Of a stretch of 64,000 nucleotides of DNA, positions 1-7,858 are shown in pieces. Origin of the DNA: Campylobacter sp. MIT 97-5078 (GTDB taxonomy: Bacteria; Campylobacterota; Campylobacteria; Campylobacterales; Campylobacteraceae); the NCBI RefSeq assembly GCF_006864455.1, contig NZ_QHLK01000005.1:1-64000 (forward strand), read 5' to 3'. The translations under genes were made by a program, and so were the position numbers. Every line of letters begins with the position of its first letter. Within the stretch, counting starts at the first letter, position 1. Under the pieces are notes generated by a model. The model did not search any database and was not told the DNA's origin. It saw only the letters and a list, made by a program, of their open reading frames with translations.

Positions 1-1
1 A

Positions 2-91
2 AGTGATGATAATACAAGTAATGATAATTTTAGAAAGATTATTTCTCAAATGGGTTTAAATAATATAAAGGGTATAGATATAAGAGCTTAA
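2..91 (+). CDS. C-terminal end of an unidentified protein (partial)
   Basis: An open frame enters from the left edge and ends at a TAA, giving 29 residues rich in Asn, Asp and Ser and ending in IKGIDIRA. No family can be named from so short a tail. It lies just upstream of a small ORF on the same strand, with only a few bases between them. Confidence 0.4.
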   Translation, partial: SDDNTSNDNFRKIISQMGLNNIKGIDIRA

Positions 92-98
92 GAATATT

Positions 99-293
99 AT
101 GTTAAGTGTTTTAAATCCTAATTCAAATCATCGTTTCCATAAGTGTATGCCTAAGGAAGTTCATCAAATCTATGACACTCTAAAACTTATGGAACAACAA
201 GAAGATACAAAAAAAGTAGAAGTTAAAGCTAAAAAAGAAGAATATAACAAAGCAGACAACAAAAAAGATAAACTTTTAGATATATTTGCTTAA
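99..293 (+). CDS. small charged hypothetical protein, 64 aa
   Basis: ATG-started frame of 64 residues. The N-terminal third contains HRFHKCMPKEVHQIYDTLK; the rest is a Lys/Glu-rich, probably helical tail ending in KLLDIFA. There is no signal peptide or membrane segment. No good Shine-Dalgarno site precedes it, and it follows the partial gene closely. I do not recognise the family. The coherent amphipathic composition suggests a real or recently real gene, but it borders a decayed stretch. Confidence 0.35.
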   Translation: MLSVLNPNSNHRFHKCMPKEVHQIYDTLKLMEQQEDTKKVEVKAKKEEYNKADNKKDKLLDIFA

Positions 294-321
294 GCTATTG
301 TGAAAAGGTTTTTATAATTTT

Positions 322-768
322 GTGCTTCTTTTGTGTTCATTCTTAAAAGATGATTTAAGTTTTCCTAGTTTAAATAAATTGAGTATAGATTTTATTGATA
401 AGAATGCAGATATTTTCGAACCAAAATTTAATATAGGTGAAAATATGTATAAAAATGCAGATGATACTATGTTTAAAGGTGGTGTTTTAACGGCATTTTT
501 TGCAGGAAGTCAAAATATACACTTTTTTAGAGGAGAGACAACTATTTCAGGTAAATTAGCAGGACTTGAAAATGTTAGAGCTAGAGGGAAAAATCAGGGT
601 GTTTCATAGGGGAACTTTATAGCGTTTATGATAAGGATATGGAAAAAATCCAAACACTACTTTATAAAAACTTACTCATTAGGAGTAAGGGGTATTTAGA
701 AATTATTATACGCAGATAGCGGAAAAGCTGTGATAGTCTATTGTGGTTTGTTAAAAAATGAAAATTAA
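322..768 (+). pseudogene. decayed reading frame, unknown family
   Basis: A 95-residue frame from a GTG (phrases such as FNIGENMYKNADD, FFRGETTISGKLAGLENV) stops at 607-609. Protein-like text then resumes in a second frame (ELYSVYDKDMEKIQTLLYK, from 612) and in a third (YADSGKAVIVYCGLLKNEN, ending at a TAA at 766-768). Three frames of sensible residues in series suggest one gene broken by small indels. I cannot assign a function. A chance run of unrelated frames is possible. Confidence 0.3.
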
Positions 769-842
769 AACTCAATTAATTTTCGTTCTTAAAAAAAATA
801 AATTTCAAAGCTAAAAGTAAGGTATTTTAAAATCTTTGCAAT

Positions 843-864
843 TTTTGAGCCTTTTGGCTCAAAA
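843..864 (-). terminator. hairpin directly after amt
   Basis: TTTTGAGCC and GGCTCAAAA form a 9-bp perfect stem around a TTTT tetraloop, ending one base before the amt stop codon at 865-867. The position fits a transcription terminator for amt, although no long U run follows on the minus strand. Confidence 0.5.
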
Positions 865-2106
865 TTAACTTAAGCTATACGCTTTTTCTCCATGAATACT
901 TCGATCAAGCCCTTCAAATTCAAGTTCTTCTTCTACCCTTAAGCTTGTAAAAAGCGAGATAAGCTTAAAGATAACAAAACTTACAAAAGCTGAAAGTCCT
1001 ATGCAAATACATATAGCTAGAATTTGTTCTAAAAGCAAATCCCAGCTTCCACTGATGAGCAAACCCCCGCCCAAAGCCCCATCAGTCACGACGATTGGAT
1101 TAACACTCCCGCTTGCAAAAAGTCCAGTAGCTATCCCACCCCAAACACCACCTATGCCATGCAAAGAAAAGGCATCTAAGGTGTCATCAAGATGGAGTTT
1201 GTATTTGATATAACTTAAGCCAGCATAGCAAAACACAGCTGATAAAGCCCCTATGATCAAAGAAGCCGTTACATCAACATAACCGCATGCTGGTGTAATG
1301 CCAACAAGCCCAGCCACAAGCCCACTTAAACTACCAAGTAGACTTGGACGTTTATGTATGAGCCACTCAGCTAAAACCCAAACCAAAAAGCCAGTTGATG
1401 CTGAAAGTATGGTAACTACAAAGGCATTTACCGCTATATCGTCGATAGCTCCAGCACTTCCAGCATTAAAGCCTAGCCAGCCAATGAAAAGCAAAATCGC
1501 CCCTAAAAATGCGTAAGGTATAGAATGAGCATTGTCTGAAGCTTTGCTTGACTTATCTTTTCTTGCTCCTACGAGTAAAGCTCCCACAAGTCCAGCAACC
1601 CCAGAACTTATATGCACCACGCCTCCACCAGCAAAATCTAAGCTTCCTCTTTGAAGTAAAAAGCCCTCGCTACTCCATATCATATGAGCTAAAACATCAT
1701 ACACCAAAGTACTCCAAAAGATCAAAAATATCACCAAAACCCCTAGCTTAATCCTGCCTACCAAAGAACCGGTAATGATGGCTGAAGCGATGAGTGCGAA
1801 CATAAGCTGAAAAACAACAAAAAGTATATTTGGCACCCCAGCAGCGTTGTATCCACTGATATTTTCAAGCATAAAATTTGCAAAACTTCCAACCAATCCT
1901 GCTCCACTATCTTCACTAAAAGCAAGGCTAAAGCCTATGATAACCCATTGTAAGGTAATCACACCAAAAACGATAAAGCAATTCATAATGGTATTTAAGG
2001 TGTTTTTGCTCCTTACCATACCAGAATAAAACATAGCCAAAGCCGGTGTCATCAAAAGCACCAACAAAGCACACAACATAATAAAGCTTGAATTTGCTGC
2101 ATTCAT
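865..2106 (-). CDS. amt: ammonium transporter Amt
   Basis: Inner-membrane channel of the Amt/MEP/Rh family that takes up ammonium. The 413 residues form about eleven hydrophobic helices. The family hallmark LDFAGGGVVHISSG is at about 156-169 and carries the first pore histidine; the second lies in LHGIGGVWGG at about 312. An early stretch LMTPALAMFYSGMVRSKN matches the usual first transmembrane region. The start is backed by AAAAAGGAG eight bases upstream. The C-tail (EELEFEGLDRSIHGEKAYSL) resembles the cytosolic tail that binds GlnK-type PII proteins in other species. No glnK lies beside it here, so partner regulation is uncertain. Confidence 0.95.
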   Translation of the reverse strand: MNAANSSFIMLCALLVLLMTPALAMFYSGMVRSKNTLNTIMNCFIVFGVITLQWVIIGFSLAFSEDSGAGLVGSFANFMLENISGYNAAGVPNILFVVFQLMFALIASAIITGSLVGRIKLGVLVIFLIFWSTLVYDVLAHMIWSSEGFLLQRGSLDFAGGGVVHISSGVAGLVGALLVGARKDKSSKASDNAHSIPYAFLGAILLFIGWLGFNAGSAGAIDDIAVNAFVVTILSASTGFLVWVLAEWLIHKRPSLLGSLSGLVAGLVGITPACGYVDVTASLIIGALSAVFCYAGLSYIKYKLHLDDTLDAFSLHGIGGVWGGIATGLFASGSVNPIVVTDGALGGGLLISGSWDLLLEQILAICICIGLSAFVSFVIFKLISLFTSLRVEEELEFEGLDRSIHGEKAYSLS

Positions 2107-2558
2107 CTTCGCTCCTTTTTGTAAAAAATCAAAGAATTATATATTTAATTTCCTTAAAATAAAATTTTATTTAAGAATTTTTTTATATATTTTTTATAAT
2201 AAAATTAAAAATATTATCATAAATTGAATTTTTTACTGAATTTTATTGGTATTTATGCTTGATATTTCAGCTTGAAAGATATTTTTATTTTAATCTATCT
2301 AAAAAAATACTTTAAAATGAACTTTCAATTTAAATTTTTAATATAAATAAAATTTTTGTATAAAAATATATTAAATTAAGTTTAAATTAATAATAAAATA
2401 TTAGGATTTTTTATTAAAATATTTAGAGTTGTCTTATTTGTTAGTGCTATACTTTAAAAATAAAGCTGTTTAAATCCTTATCATTGCTTTAAATTTGACA
2501 CTTAACGTCCCTATTTTATTTTCTTATATCTGCCTTATTTTTTTGTAATGATAAAAAT
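2107..2558. other. AT-rich intergenic region, no gene seen
   Basis: About 450 bases of very AT-rich DNA between the start of amt and the end of the beta-barrel gene. Both flanking genes read leftward, so the amt promoter must lie here. I see no convincing coding frame, RNA gene or strong hairpin. Confidence 0.5.
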
Positions 2559-3359
2559 TTATAGTTTTTTTCTTTTGTAAAACTCATATTGATCGAGTTC
2601 AAAAGGTTTATTTTGATCTCTTTTGAGCTGTTTTAAAAAATTTTCTTTAAAGTTGAGTTTAAAGCCAAAATGCAAACTTGTGTCTGTATCATTGATCTGG
2701 GCTGGGTTTTTTAACTTTTGCTGGCTAAGGCTGAAGTTAAAAATCGAAAATGGCGAATAATTAAGCGTATAACGCACTTTTTCATTATCTTTACTAAGAT
2801 CAAAACCAAGTGGCGTGTATATGGGTAAGACAAAAGCAAAGCCAAGTTGTAAATTTTTCTTTTGTTCATCGCTAAGCTTGTCTTGATCGAAGATATAATA
2901 ATTCGTATAAGCCCTAAAATAAGAGCTAAAACCTAGCTCTGTGCCTATGCTGTAGCTGTTTTTTTCCTGCACTCTATCAGCAAAACCATTGAGTCCAAAA
3001 AGTATTTTTCCTTGCTGGTAGCGGTTAATCAAGCCATTTGAATAATCTAAATACTCTTGATTGATCATAAATTCTTTTTGGAAAAGCAAAACGCCAAATC
3101 GGTTTTCATACAATAAATTCATATTTTTAAGCTCAAAACTTTGAGAGTCAAAACCAAAATTTGATGAAGTTTGGTCTGCAGAATTTCCAAATTCAAGCAC
3201 TTGAGCTAGAGAATTATTTAAGCTATCTTGAAAATTCGGTGCTTGCTCTTCAAATTGATCTGGCTTTTGTGTGATGTTTCTTTCATATTTTTTCCAAGCA
3301 TCATGATTATCAGCACAAATGAAAGAACATAGAAAAATCAAACAGCATATTTTTTTCAT
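2559..3359 (-). CDS. outer-membrane beta-barrel protein, inverse-autotransporter-like
   Basis: 266 residues from the ATG at 3359; an upstream alternative start adds only MIYNKT. A signal peptide (MKKICCLIFLCSFICA) precedes DNHDAWKKYE. The body alternates polar and hydrophobic residues with many aromatic strand ends (TNYYIFDQDKL, LNYSPFSIFNFSLSQQ), typical of an outer-membrane barrel. Its pattern recalls the beta-domain of intimin/invasin-type inverse autotransporters. There is no passenger domain after it and the protein ends in a Lys-rich tail. Phospholipase A1 was considered, but its active-site motif is absent. The role is inferred only. Confidence 0.5.
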   Translation of the reverse strand: MKKICCLIFLCSFICADNHDAWKKYERNITQKPDQFEEQAPNFQDSLNNSLAQVLEFGNSADQTSSNFGFDSQSFELKNMNLLYENRFGVLLFQKEFMINQEYLDYSNGLINRYQQGKILFGLNGFADRVQEKNSYSIGTELGFSSYFRAYTNYYIFDQDKLSDEQKKNLQLGFAFVLPIYTPLGFDLSKDNEKVRYTLNYSPFSIFNFSLSQQKLKNPAQINDTDTSLHFGFKLNFKENFLKQLKRDQNKPFELDQYEFYKRKKL

Positions 3360-3550
3360 AGTTTTATTGTAAATCAAAATCGTAAATCAAAAATAAGCAC
3401 ATTTCACAAAAATAGTATCTGAGTTAAAAAAATAGATACAAACCTTATCAATCTTGGTGAGTAATAAAACAGCTAATATAAGTATTTTATGAAATTAAAA
3501 CAATGGATTAAATTACAAAAATATTTTACATAAAAAAGCAGAAATAAAAT

Positions 3551-3870
<320 letters not shown>

Positions 3871-3950
3871 GCGTATTTTAGCGAAATTTTGCTGAGTTTA
3901 ATTTAAAATTTGATAGAATAAGACTTTTAATTTTACTAAAAAGGATAAAA

Positions 3951-4520
3951 ATGGCAACTTATTCTATGGGCGATTTAAAAAAAGGCTTAAAGATAGAAAT
4001 TGATGGTGTGCCTTTTAAAATCGTTGAATACCAACATGTCAAACCGGGCAAAGGACCAGCTTTTGTGCGTATAAAAATAAAGTCTTTCATCGACGGCAAA
4101 GTGCTTGAAAAAACCTTTCACGCAGGCGATAAATGCGAAGCTCCAAATTTAGAAGATAAAAAAATGCAGTATTTGTATGATGATGGTGAAAACTGCCAAT
4201 TTATGGACACTGAAACTTATGAGCAAGTGGGAATTAGCGATGAAGATGTTGCAGACGCTAAAAAATGGTTGCTTGATGGTATGATGGTTGATGTGTTGTT
4301 TCACAATGGCAAAGCCATAGGCGTAGAAGTGCCACAAGTGGTTGAGCTTAAAATTATAGAAACTGCCCCGAATTTCAAAGGCGACACTCAAGGTTCAAAC
4401 AAAAAACCAGCCACGCTTGAAACAGGAGCTGTGGTGCAAATTCCTTTCCATGTTTTAGAAGGTGAGGTAGTGCGTGTAGATACCACAAGTGGAGAGTATT
4501 TAGGCAAAGCAAATAAATAA
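3951..4520 (+). CDS. efp: translation elongation factor P
   Basis: 189 residues covering all three EF-P domains. EF-P binds ribosomes stalled on proline runs and promotes peptide-bond formation. The tip loop reads [10 protein letters not shown] with Lys34, the position modified by EpmA-type enzymes in other bacteria; no modifying enzyme is visible in this window. The start is supported by AAAAGGA upstream, and a TAGAAT -10-like box lies about 35 bases upstream. In C. jejuni efp borders the fliS-fliD-flaG cluster, as here. Confidence 0.97.
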   Translation: MATYSMGDLKKGLKIEIDGVPFKIVEYQHVKPGKGPAFVRIKIKSFIDGKVLEKTFHAGDKCEAPNLEDKKMQYLYDDGENCQFMDTETYEQVGISDEDVADAKKWLLDGMMVDVLFHNGKAIGVEVPQVVELKIIETAPNFKGDTQGSNKKPATLETGAVVQIPFHVLEGEVVRVDTTSGEYLGKANK

Positions 4521-4584
4521 ACTTCTTTTATTTAGCTTTTTTATCTCGCTAATCGCAAAAACCTTGCAAATAAGATAAACATAT

Positions 4585-4613
4585 AAGCCTACGAAACAAA
4601 ATTGAGTAGGCTT
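4585..4613 (+). terminator. hairpin in the efp/fliS-cluster gap
   Basis: AAGCCTAC and GTAGGCTT form an 8-bp perfect stem with a 13-base loop, followed by T-rich sequence. It sits between the convergent efp and flagellar operons (gap 4521-4827) and could terminate either side. I see no gene in the rest of that gap. Confidence 0.4.
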
Positions 4614-4827
4614 GATTTGCTTCTTTAATCTTTTTAGGACTTTTTTATCGCTTATTTTTTATGTTTTGATTTTATCTTTTTTAACTTCTTATCCTCATAT
4701 CTATCGCTTTTTCTTGCAAATACTACTTTGACTTATAATGATAAAAACAAAGTATATTTATTTTTGGTGTTTTCTATGTAATTTGCTTTAAAAGTTGAGT
4801 TTTTTATAGTGAATAGGGTAGGATTTT

Positions 4828-5058
4828 TTAGGATTTAAGAAATTCTTTTGCTCTTTGAATTTTTTTCATATTTACTGCAAGGACGGCTTTTTTGTTTTGC
4901 ATAAGAACAAAGGCTTCTTCGATCAAAGCCTTTGCTTCTATGAGCTCTTGAGTATTCATATTTTGGGGTGCAAAGCTGTCAAGCAAATCTTCAAGAGCAT
5001 TTATATCCTCTTCTATAATAGCAAGTTTTAAATTACTGAGCCACGCTTGCATTTTCAT
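4828..5058 (-). CDS. small flagellar-cluster protein downstream of fliS
   Basis: 76 residues from the ATG at 5058, which has GAGG eight bases upstream; the start lies inside the last codons of fliS. The sequence is mostly helical (ALEDLLDSFAPQNMNTQELI, ALIEEAFVLMQNKKAVLAV). Its size, helical nature and place after fliS are like FliT-type export chaperones, but sequence likeness is not strong enough to claim that. A homologous small gene sits between fliS and efp in C. jejuni as I recall it. Confidence 0.7.
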   Translation of the reverse strand: MKMQAWLSNLKLAIIEEDINALEDLLDSFAPQNMNTQELIEAKALIEEAFVLMQNKKAVLAVNMKKIQRAKEFLKS

Positions 5059-5416
5059 GAACCTCACGCCAAGCTTCAAGTAAGCCTTTGACGACATTAA
5101 TCACTTCATCAACCTTAGCTTCATCGTTTTTAAGGTTTGCTAAAGCAAGAAGTTGAATTTCTCTTGTATAAAGCCCACTAAGATAATATGCCACATCGCC
5201 ACCTTTTTCATAATCAAGGCTATTTAAAAGCTCGATAAAAATCGCTGTAGCACGTTTGACATAATATACTCTTTGTTCTATATCTTCATTTTTAATACAA
5301 ACTTTGATACGAGAACAAAAACGCAAAAGCCCCTCATACAGCATTTCAACCAATTTTTGTGGCGACTCTATGCCAACTTGGTTTTGAGAGTAAGCATTAT
5401 ATGCAAGATTATTCAT
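5033..5416 (-). CDS. fliS: flagellin export chaperone FliS
   Basis: 127 residues, the usual FliS length. It opens with MNNLAYNAYSQNQVGIESPQ followed by KLVEMLYEGLLRF, the characteristic FliS start, then a helical bundle (RATAIFIELLNSLDYEKGGD, YYLSGLYTREIQLL). FliS holds flagellin subunits unpolymerised in the cytosol before export. It follows fliD by about 20 bases and overlaps the next small gene, so the set is one transcript. Confidence 0.95.
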   Translation of the reverse strand: MNNLAYNAYSQNQVGIESPQKLVEMLYEGLLRFCSRIKVCIKNEDIEQRVYYVKRATAIFIELLNSLDYEKGGDVAYYLSGLYTREIQLLALANLKNDEAKVDEVINVVKGLLEAWREVHENASVAQ

Positions 5417-5436
5417 TATTTATTCCTCTTAAATTA

Positions 5437-7359
5437 TTAACTTTTGCCGTTTTGAGCATCGATCATTTGAGTGATATACTGCCCTTGTGTTTGAATCTTA
5501 GAAATGATCCTATCATATTGTATCCATTGCTCTGCCATAGTATCATAGCGTGCATTTATGCTTGCTTGAGATTTTTCTTTTGATTCCTTCATAGCTTTAT
5601 TTTCAGTAGTAAGCTGTTCGCTATAAAGTGTCAAAGAGCCTTTCTTTCTATCTTTTGTGCTTGTTATACCTTCAAGCACACCTTTTAGATCAGCAAAAAC
5701 ACCTGTGCCTTGCTCGATTTGTGGTGTAACTTTGGTTTTTTCTAAACCCATTTTTTCAAGCACATCTGTATCGCCAGTAAGTTCAAAGTCTGAGCCGTTA
5801 TCACTTTTAAATTTGATCGCATAGCCTTTGATAGCTTGTCCGCCACTATTGCCGATAGTAAGTTCTTGCATAGATACTTTTAAGTCTTCTATACCAAAGC
5901 TATTGATATGATCGATGAGTTTTTGAGCTCTTTCTTGGGGCGTGTTCCCTTTAAGCTCAAAGATATTGCCATCTTTATCTTTGGACAAGTTATAAGTTTT
6001 ATCATTAAAAGTAATCTTAAATTCTTTACCATTAAAGTCTATATCTGTATCAAATTTCGCTTGAGTTGCTAAACCTGTAACTTCGAGTTTTTCAAAGCCA
6101 CTTGTTCCGGCGAAAAATTTCTCCGCTAAGTCAATATCCTTAGCCATTTTCTCATCAAAAGTGCTTTTATCAAAGCTTAGGGTTCCTGTTTTATCAAGTG
6201 TTAAACCAAAATCCTGCATAGAAAGCATAACGGTTGTAGTTTTTGAATTTCCGTTTTTATCAAGCTCTGTTCCTTCTACAGCTTGGCTTTGAAAGAGTGA
6301 ATTAACTATTTTTGATCTTATGCTCGTGACTACGCTTAAGCCTTGCAATTCACCAGCCTCACCTGTTTCGGTGTCATATTTAGTAGCTGTTTCAAGTTGA
6401 GTCATAAGATCATTGTATTTTTCAACAAGTTCATCCATAGCCTTGCTTAAAGCTTCGGTATCTTGCTTGATATCAAAGTTAATCTCGCCCGCTTTTTTAA
6501 GTGTTAAAGTAAGTCCAGCACCTATGTCTTTGACTTCGTTGCTTTGACGTATCATTTTTACACCATCAAGTGTAAATTCAGCATTTTGAGCTTTTTTGAT
6601 ATGATATTCTCCGTTTGGATCTTTTATAGCATAGCCTTCTTTGCCATTAGCTGTTGTTTTATCAAGTTCCCAACCGATATTAGCAAGTAAATTGGCTGAA
6701 TCTTGAGTTGAGTTAAAATTTCCATTCGCATCAAGCGTGCCATCACCATCAACGAGTTTGATCGCATTATCTGTGCCTGTTTCTTTACTTGATAGAGTAA
6801 GGCGATAAGGTGTGTTTGCTTCACCTGTTTTTACAAGCTTAGCTTGGACTTTTCCACTCGTTGCTGAATTGATTTTTTCAGCTAAATCCGCATAAGTTGT
6901 ATTTGCATCAACCCTAATGGTGTATTTGCTCTTGCCTTGCACGATAGTAAAGCTTGTTGCATTTTGTCCGGTTTGTAAAACTCTATCTGTATCAGCAGCA
7001 ATGCCTTTGCTTTGAAATACATCTTTTTGAGCGATTTGATCGACTTTTACATTCAAGCTCTGTGTATTTACCCCACTACTTGCACTTAAGCTTGCTGCGG
7101 CATTATCGCCTGTTACGCTGGCATTTACCGTTCTTTTGGCAAAAGCTGTTGCATCTCCTAGTGAAGAAACAGCGGTTTGAAAAGATAAAAGTTTGGTGTT
7201 AAGCTCGGTAATTGCTTTTTGCTTAGCGGTATTTTCTTCCATTTTTTTGGTATAAGGCTCGATGATATTTTTTTCTTCAGCCTCTTTCATTTTATTTAAG
7301 AGATCTGTTGTTAAAACGCTTGAAGCTATACCTATACTTCCTAAAGAACCTAGTGCCAT
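5437..7359 (-). CDS. fliD: flagellar hook-associated protein 2 (filament cap)
   Basis: 640 residues, the size typical of Campylobacter FliD. The N-terminal region (SLGSIGIASSVLTTDLLNKM) and C-terminal coiled coil (YDRIISKIQTQGQYITQMID) are the conserved D0/D1 ends; the variable head domains lie between. FliD forms the pentameric or hexameric cap that folds flagellin at the filament tip. Its start is three bases after the flaG stop, so it is co-transcribed with flaG. Confidence 0.95.
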   Translation of the reverse strand: MALGSLGSIGIASSVLTTDLLNKMKEAEEKNIIEPYTKKMEENTAKQKAITELNTKLLSFQTAVSSLGDATAFAKRTVNASVTGDNAAASLSASSGVNTQSLNVKVDQIAQKDVFQSKGIAADTDRVLQTGQNATSFTIVQGKSKYTIRVDANTTYADLAEKINSATSGKVQAKLVKTGEANTPYRLTLSSKETGTDNAIKLVDGDGTLDANGNFNSTQDSANLLANIGWELDKTTANGKEGYAIKDPNGEYHIKKAQNAEFTLDGVKMIRQSNEVKDIGAGLTLTLKKAGEINFDIKQDTEALSKAMDELVEKYNDLMTQLETATKYDTETGEAGELQGLSVVTSIRSKIVNSLFQSQAVEGTELDKNGNSKTTTVMLSMQDFGLTLDKTGTLSFDKSTFDEKMAKDIDLAEKFFAGTSGFEKLEVTGLATQAKFDTDIDFNGKEFKITFNDKTYNLSKDKDGNIFELKGNTPQERAQKLIDHINSFGIEDLKVSMQELTIGNSGGQAIKGYAIKFKSDNGSDFELTGDTDVLEKMGLEKTKVTPQIEQGTGVFADLKGVLEGITSTKDRKKGSLTLYSEQLTTENKAMKESKEKSQASINARYDTMAEQWIQYDRIISKIQTQGQYITQMIDAQNGKS

Positions 7360-7362
7360 TGT

Positions 7363-7743
7363 TTAACTCTCCTTATCAAATATTAAGCCTATGGCGTTTT
7401 TAAAGTGTTCAGCCATTTTCATTGCCTCTTCGCTAGGAATTTGGCGAATAACCCTACCTGTGTCCTTTTCAGTAACACTGATATAAAGTCCTTCTATTTC
7501 ATCACTATATGCAAAACGAATGTTTGTATCTAAAGACTTCATTTGCTCGTTTAAATTCTGTGCGATTTGGTTTAAATCCTTATTCTTGACAAGCTGATCA
7601 TTTTGCTGATCGTCACTGCTTTGTTGCGTATTTTGTATAGCATTGCGAATACTTTGCTTTGGCGAAGCGTTTCGTGGTTCGCTTGCTACAAGCTTACTCA
7701 TGGATAAATCCAAGTTTGAGCCATTTATTTTTGCTATTTCCAT
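7363..7743 (-). CDS. flaG: FlaG family flagellar protein
   Basis: 126 residues. The C-terminal half carries the FlaG core: LDTNIRFAYSDEIEGLYISV, then DTGRVIRQIPSEEAMKMAEH. The N-terminal half is Gln/Asn-rich and probably disordered. FlaG limits filament length in Campylobacter. It is the first gene of flaG-fliD-fliS, with a sigma-28-like box upstream. Confidence 0.93.
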   Translation of the reverse strand: MEIAKINGSNLDLSMSKLVASEPRNASPKQSIRNAIQNTQQSSDDQQNDQLVKNKDLNQIAQNLNEQMKSLDTNIRFAYSDEIEGLYISVTEKDTGRVIRQIPSEEAMKMAEHFKNAIGLIFDKES

Positions 7744-7782
7744 TTTAAGTCCTTTTAAGAATAGTCTTTCCTTTACAAGACT

Positions 7783-7788
7783 ATATCG
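7783..7788 (-). promoter_or_regulatory. sigma-28 -10-like box for flaG-fliD-fliS
   Basis: The minus strand reads GCCGATATAG about 40 bases before the flaG ATG. CGATAT is the FliA (sigma-28) -10 core in Campylobacter. The AT-rich stretch upstream is compatible with the weak -35 seen there. Confidence 0.6.
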
Positions 7789-7858
7789 GCTACAAAAAAT
7801 ATAATTGAAGCTTTTTTATAAATTTTTTGCATTTTTTTAAATTTATAGCAAAGCTCTT

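Noticed and set aside
2559-3359. Assignment as phospholipase A1 (PldA)
   Set aside because: The size fits, but the family's Ser-His active-site motif is not visible; the strand pattern fits an inverse-autotransporter barrel better.
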